Part shown: positions 61,760 to 64,000 of the stretch, piece by piece
How positions within the stretch are numbered: position 1 is the stretch's first letter
How the letters are laid out: each line of letters starts with the position of its first letter
Made by a program: the position numbers and the translations under genes
The notes under the pieces: model-generated
Seen by the model: the letters and a program-made list of their open reading frames with translations, nothing else
Told to the model about the DNA's origin: nothing
Databases searched by the model: none
NCBI GenBank assembly: GCA_038230215.1
Contig: JBBRNR010000006.1
Location: 157,969 to 221,968, forward strand
DNA from: DASVRZ01 sp038230215
GTDB lineage: Bacteria > Verrucomicrobiota > Verrucomicrobiia > Chthoniobacterales > DASVRZ01
Length of the DNA: 64,000 nucleotides
Reading direction: 5' to 3'

Positions 61760-63832
61760 TCAGGCCGCGTGCAGCGGTAGTGCGAGACGCTTACGCTGGC
61801 TGAAAACCGCCAGACCGAGAATCAATCCGCCACCCAGCCAGGTGGAAGGCTCGGGCACGGCGGTTACATCAGCGTAAAGTTCGTAGCCGCCTGTGACGCT
61901 GGTAAATTTCGAGCCATAGAAAGTGCCGCCAATGTTAAACTGGATGTTAGTAAATGTAGTCGTGGTATTCGCCCCGGATATGGCGGAAAAGAAAATGTCA
62001 TCACCGCCTATTGCAGTGCCCTTGGTGCCTTCCCAATTGTTAATGGTTAGCACTCCGGTATAACCGGACAGAGTGGTAGTGAGATCGCTGAAAGCCAGTA
62101 CTTCGTTCCCCGAGGTGCTACCCAGCGTGATGGCGGCATTACCCGAAAGGGTGAGTGCTCCCAAAGTCGTGGCGCTGGCTCCTTCGGTCCCTTGGGAGAA
62201 ACCGCCTGTGGAAAAATTGCCACCTGTCAAAGCGATGTCCGTACGGGTGGCATTCGAGGTGCCAGTCTGAAGCGCATTTATTTTACCGAGGAGTAAGGTG
62301 CCGACATTTACTGTGGTGGTGCCGGTGTAGGTGTTGGCTCCTCCTAACACTTGGGTGCCGGTGCCATTTTTAATCAGGCTAATCGCGCCGCTAATGATAC
62401 CCGAGTTGGCCTGCGTGCCCGCACTGTAGATGTAGCTGTTGCTACCGCTGGTATTGATGGTGAGGGTGGCGGCAGTGGTGGAGGTGACGGTGTTCGTGGA
62501 TGCCGTGGCGTTTGTGCCGGCGGTCGAAGTCAAACCTGCAATCGTCTGGTTGTTGCCGTTGAGATCGAGCGTGCCAAGGTTTGTGCTCGCGGCTTGGCCG
62601 AGGTTGACAACGGTGCCAGTAGGCATCCGGTCGTTGCCGTTGATGAGTTGAATGGTGCCGTTGTTTATGGCGGTGGCACCCGTATAGGTGCTCATGCCGC
62701 CGAGTTTCAACATCCCCGCACCTTGCTTCACGAGAATGCCCGTGCTGTTCGTCTTGTCTGCGATAACACCGTTGTAAGTGGTCACTCCATTACCACCGGA
62801 AATGCTGATCGAAGTGCCCGTTGTGGAGCCGACAAAGATATTTCGGGAGGTGGCAATCGTGGCTGTGGTGAGGGCCGATGTGACTCCTCCCGTGCTCATG
62901 CTCGCCATGGTCAGGCGTCCGCCGTCGAGCGTGATCGAAGTGGTATTACCAAACGAGCCGTCGCCGTTGAAAACGACTTCGCCGCCTGTCATGCTTACCG
63001 GCCCGTTAAAGGTGTTGCCCGTATTGCCGACGTAGATTTGCGCTCCGCCGTTACCCGCAAATGTAAGTCCCGCGCCTGTGCTACCGGAGATGAGACCTCG
63101 GAATTGTCTGCTACCGCTCGTCGTGCTGTTGGTGATTGTGCGCGTCGTGGAGCCCAACGCGATCGTTGTCGCGGCATCCCAGTTCGCATTGCCTGTTCCG
63201 GCGAGGGCGAAGTTGCCGCCAACAGTGATGGAGGTAGGTGCGAATGCCCTCGTTCCCGAGGACTGAAGCGTTCCGCCGTTGACCGTGAGAGCGCCGTTGC
63301 CGAGCGCCTTGTCGCCCGAGACAATCACCGTCCCGTTGTTCAGCGTGAAGCCGCCGTTCATATTCGTGGTAAAAGTGAGCGCGCCAAGGTCCAGCGTTCC
63401 GGCGCCATTCTTCGTGATGCCCGCCGCGCTGTTCGCCGTGACTGTTTGACTTTGCCACGTCAGCAAACTGCCCGTGCCGATGTCGAAGGTGCTGATTAGC
63501 GGATTGAGCGTTAGCGTGCCACCCGCAGTGATGGTAACTGCCGAGCCTGTAGTGCCAGAGGTGACGGATACATTGCCCACGGTCGAAGTGGCAAAGGTGA
63601 GCGTGGAGTTGGCAGAGAAAACCGCGTTGTTTCCGCTGGTCCATCCTGTTCCGCCTGTGGCGGTTGCCGAGCCAATGTTCCAATCAGAGGAAGTCCAAGT
63701 GTCCCCCGTCTTGCCATCTGTGCGCCAGTATTCATCGGCTGCGGATAAGTTGTTTGCAGCCACACTAACTAAAAGACTCGCGATCATGGCGGCTTTTATG
63801 GAAGTAAGGTGACTGTAACCTTTAGTTTTCAA
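61760..63832 (-). CDS. Autotransporter-type beta-strand-repeat surface protein with PEP-CTERM tail
   Basis: 690 residues. Signal peptide KAAMIASLLVSVAANNLSAA, then a long strand-rich passenger low in charge and rich in Thr, Gly, Ser and Asn. Repeats of the autotransporter-associated kind are plain: TKNGAGTLDLGALTF, KQGAGMLKLGGMSTYTGATA, KNGTGTQVLGGANTYTGTTT. The C-terminus is TAVPEPSTWLGGGLILGLAV, then FSQRKR, that is a PEP motif, a membrane helix and a basic end, the sorting signal removed by exosortase. It is probably anchored or secreted through the polysaccharide export route. No exosortase gene is in the window. Confidence 0.92.
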   Translation of the reverse strand: MKTKGYSHLTSIKAAMIASLLVSVAANNLSAADEYWRTDGKTGDTWTSSDWNIGSATATGGTGWTSGNNAVFSANSTLTFATSTVGNVSVTSGTTGSAVTITAGGTLTLNPLISTFDIGTGSLLTWQSQTVTANSAAGITKNGAGTLDLGALTFTTNMNGGFTLNNGTVIVSGDKALGNGALTVNGGTLQSSGTRAFAPTSITVGGNFALAGTGNANWDAATTIALGSTTRTITNSTTSGSRQFRGLISGSTGAGLTFAGNGGAQIYVGNTGNTFNGPVSMTGGEVVFNGDGSFGNTTSITLDGGRLTMASMSTGGVTSALTTATIATSRNIFVGSTTGTSISISGGNGVTTYNGVIADKTNSTGILVKQGAGMLKLGGMSTYTGATAINNGTIQLINGNDRMPTGTVVNLGQAASTNLGTLDLNGNNQTIAGLTSTAGTNATASTNTVTSTTAATLTINTSGSNSYIYSAGTQANSGIISGAISLIKNGTGTQVLGGANTYTGTTTVNVGTLLLGKINALQTGTSNATRTDIALTGGNFSTGGFSQGTEGASATTLGALTLSGNAAITLGSTSGNEVLAFSDLTTTLSGYTGVLTINNWEGTKGTAIGGDDIFFSAISGANTTTTFTNIQFNIGGTFYGSKFTSVTGGYELYADVTAVPEPSTWLGGGLILGLAVFSQRKRLALPLHAA

Positions 63833-64000
63833 CGCGACTAAATGGTGGATTTTCTTGGCGGTTAGGTGTCATGTTACAAGAGGTTGTCCGCAGGGAGAGT
63901 ATCAGGCAGGGTGGTGGTGGATCAATCAACAACCTCCTCTTATTGCTCACGATCAACATGCACGCTAACGCCAGACTCACCCCTCTCGCCCGTTCCCAAA
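63833..64000. other. Upstream region of the surface-protein gene
   Basis: 168 bp to the window edge. I see no open frame of note and no clear promoter consensus. It must hold the promoter of the minus-strand surface-protein gene unless that gene is read from further right. Confidence 0.4.

Noticed and set aside
62351..63499. Open frame of about 380 codons opposite the surface-protein gene
   Set aside because: The opposite strand encodes clear signal peptide, beta-repeats and PEP-CTERM tail; the frame lacks any family features.

Overview
The window looks like a chromosomal segment from a Gram-negative member of the Verrucomicrobiota or a close PVC relative; this is inferred from gene content, not from a marker gene. 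Supporting signs are a large beta-strand-repeat surface protein with a PEP-CTERM tail, a Kdo transferase (so an LPS-type outer membrane), frequent starts without a Shine-Dalgarno sequence, and small helical proteins next to 21-nt repeat arrays. I found no rRNA, tRNA or CRISPR array.

Region 1 (1-24.6 kb) is a surface-polysaccharide locus. A plus-strand run of four family-4 glycosyltransferases and two FkbM methyltransferases (589-7162) converges on a minus-strand run of MBOAT acyltransferase, SGNH-like protein, O-antigen polymerase/ligase and Wzx-type flippase (12993-7317). More glycosyltransferases, a SAM methyltransferase, two sugar-nucleotide epimerases, an ArnT/PMT-like membrane transferase and a second MBOAT/SGNH-like pair follow. 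The first 16.7 kb is visibly AT-richer than the rest, which suggests acquired DNA.

Region 2 (24.6-32.2 kb) is accessory. It holds a translationally coupled pair of unknown helical proteins, the MsrPQ periplasmic methionine-sulfoxide repair system, a 720-bp non-coding stretch with a hairpin-rich segment and a 12-unit array of exact 21-nt repeats, lineage-specific hypotheticals, an IS200/IS605-type element, and two toxin-antitoxin modules whose toxin genes are both frameshifted.

Region 3 (32.2-61.7 kb) is mainly housekeeping: a UvrD/Rep helicase, two exported TPR proteins, endonuclease III, a DUF1460 amidase-like protein, a PhoR-like kinase, an O-antigen-ligase-like protein with a TPR tail, an SprT-like protein, and a six-gene minus-strand run (thioesterase, two membrane glycosyltransferases, a conserved unknown, rnc, nagA). 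Then come a family-2 glycosyltransferase, a ROK kinase, a ComM/YifB ATPase, an FAD oxidoreductase, a lipid kinase, an AsmA-like protein, rsmD, waaA and a solitary nuoA. A second 21-nt array of at least 23 units, containing a 29-bp inverted repeat, lies at 39.9-40.4 kb between a hypothetical gene and the DUF1460 gene.

Region 4 (61.7-63.8 kb) is the PEP-CTERM autotransporter-like surface protein.

The most unusual signal is the pair of 21-nt arrays. Units differ in sequence but keep exactly 21 nt (two helical turns) each, and each array borders an uncharacterised protein gene.
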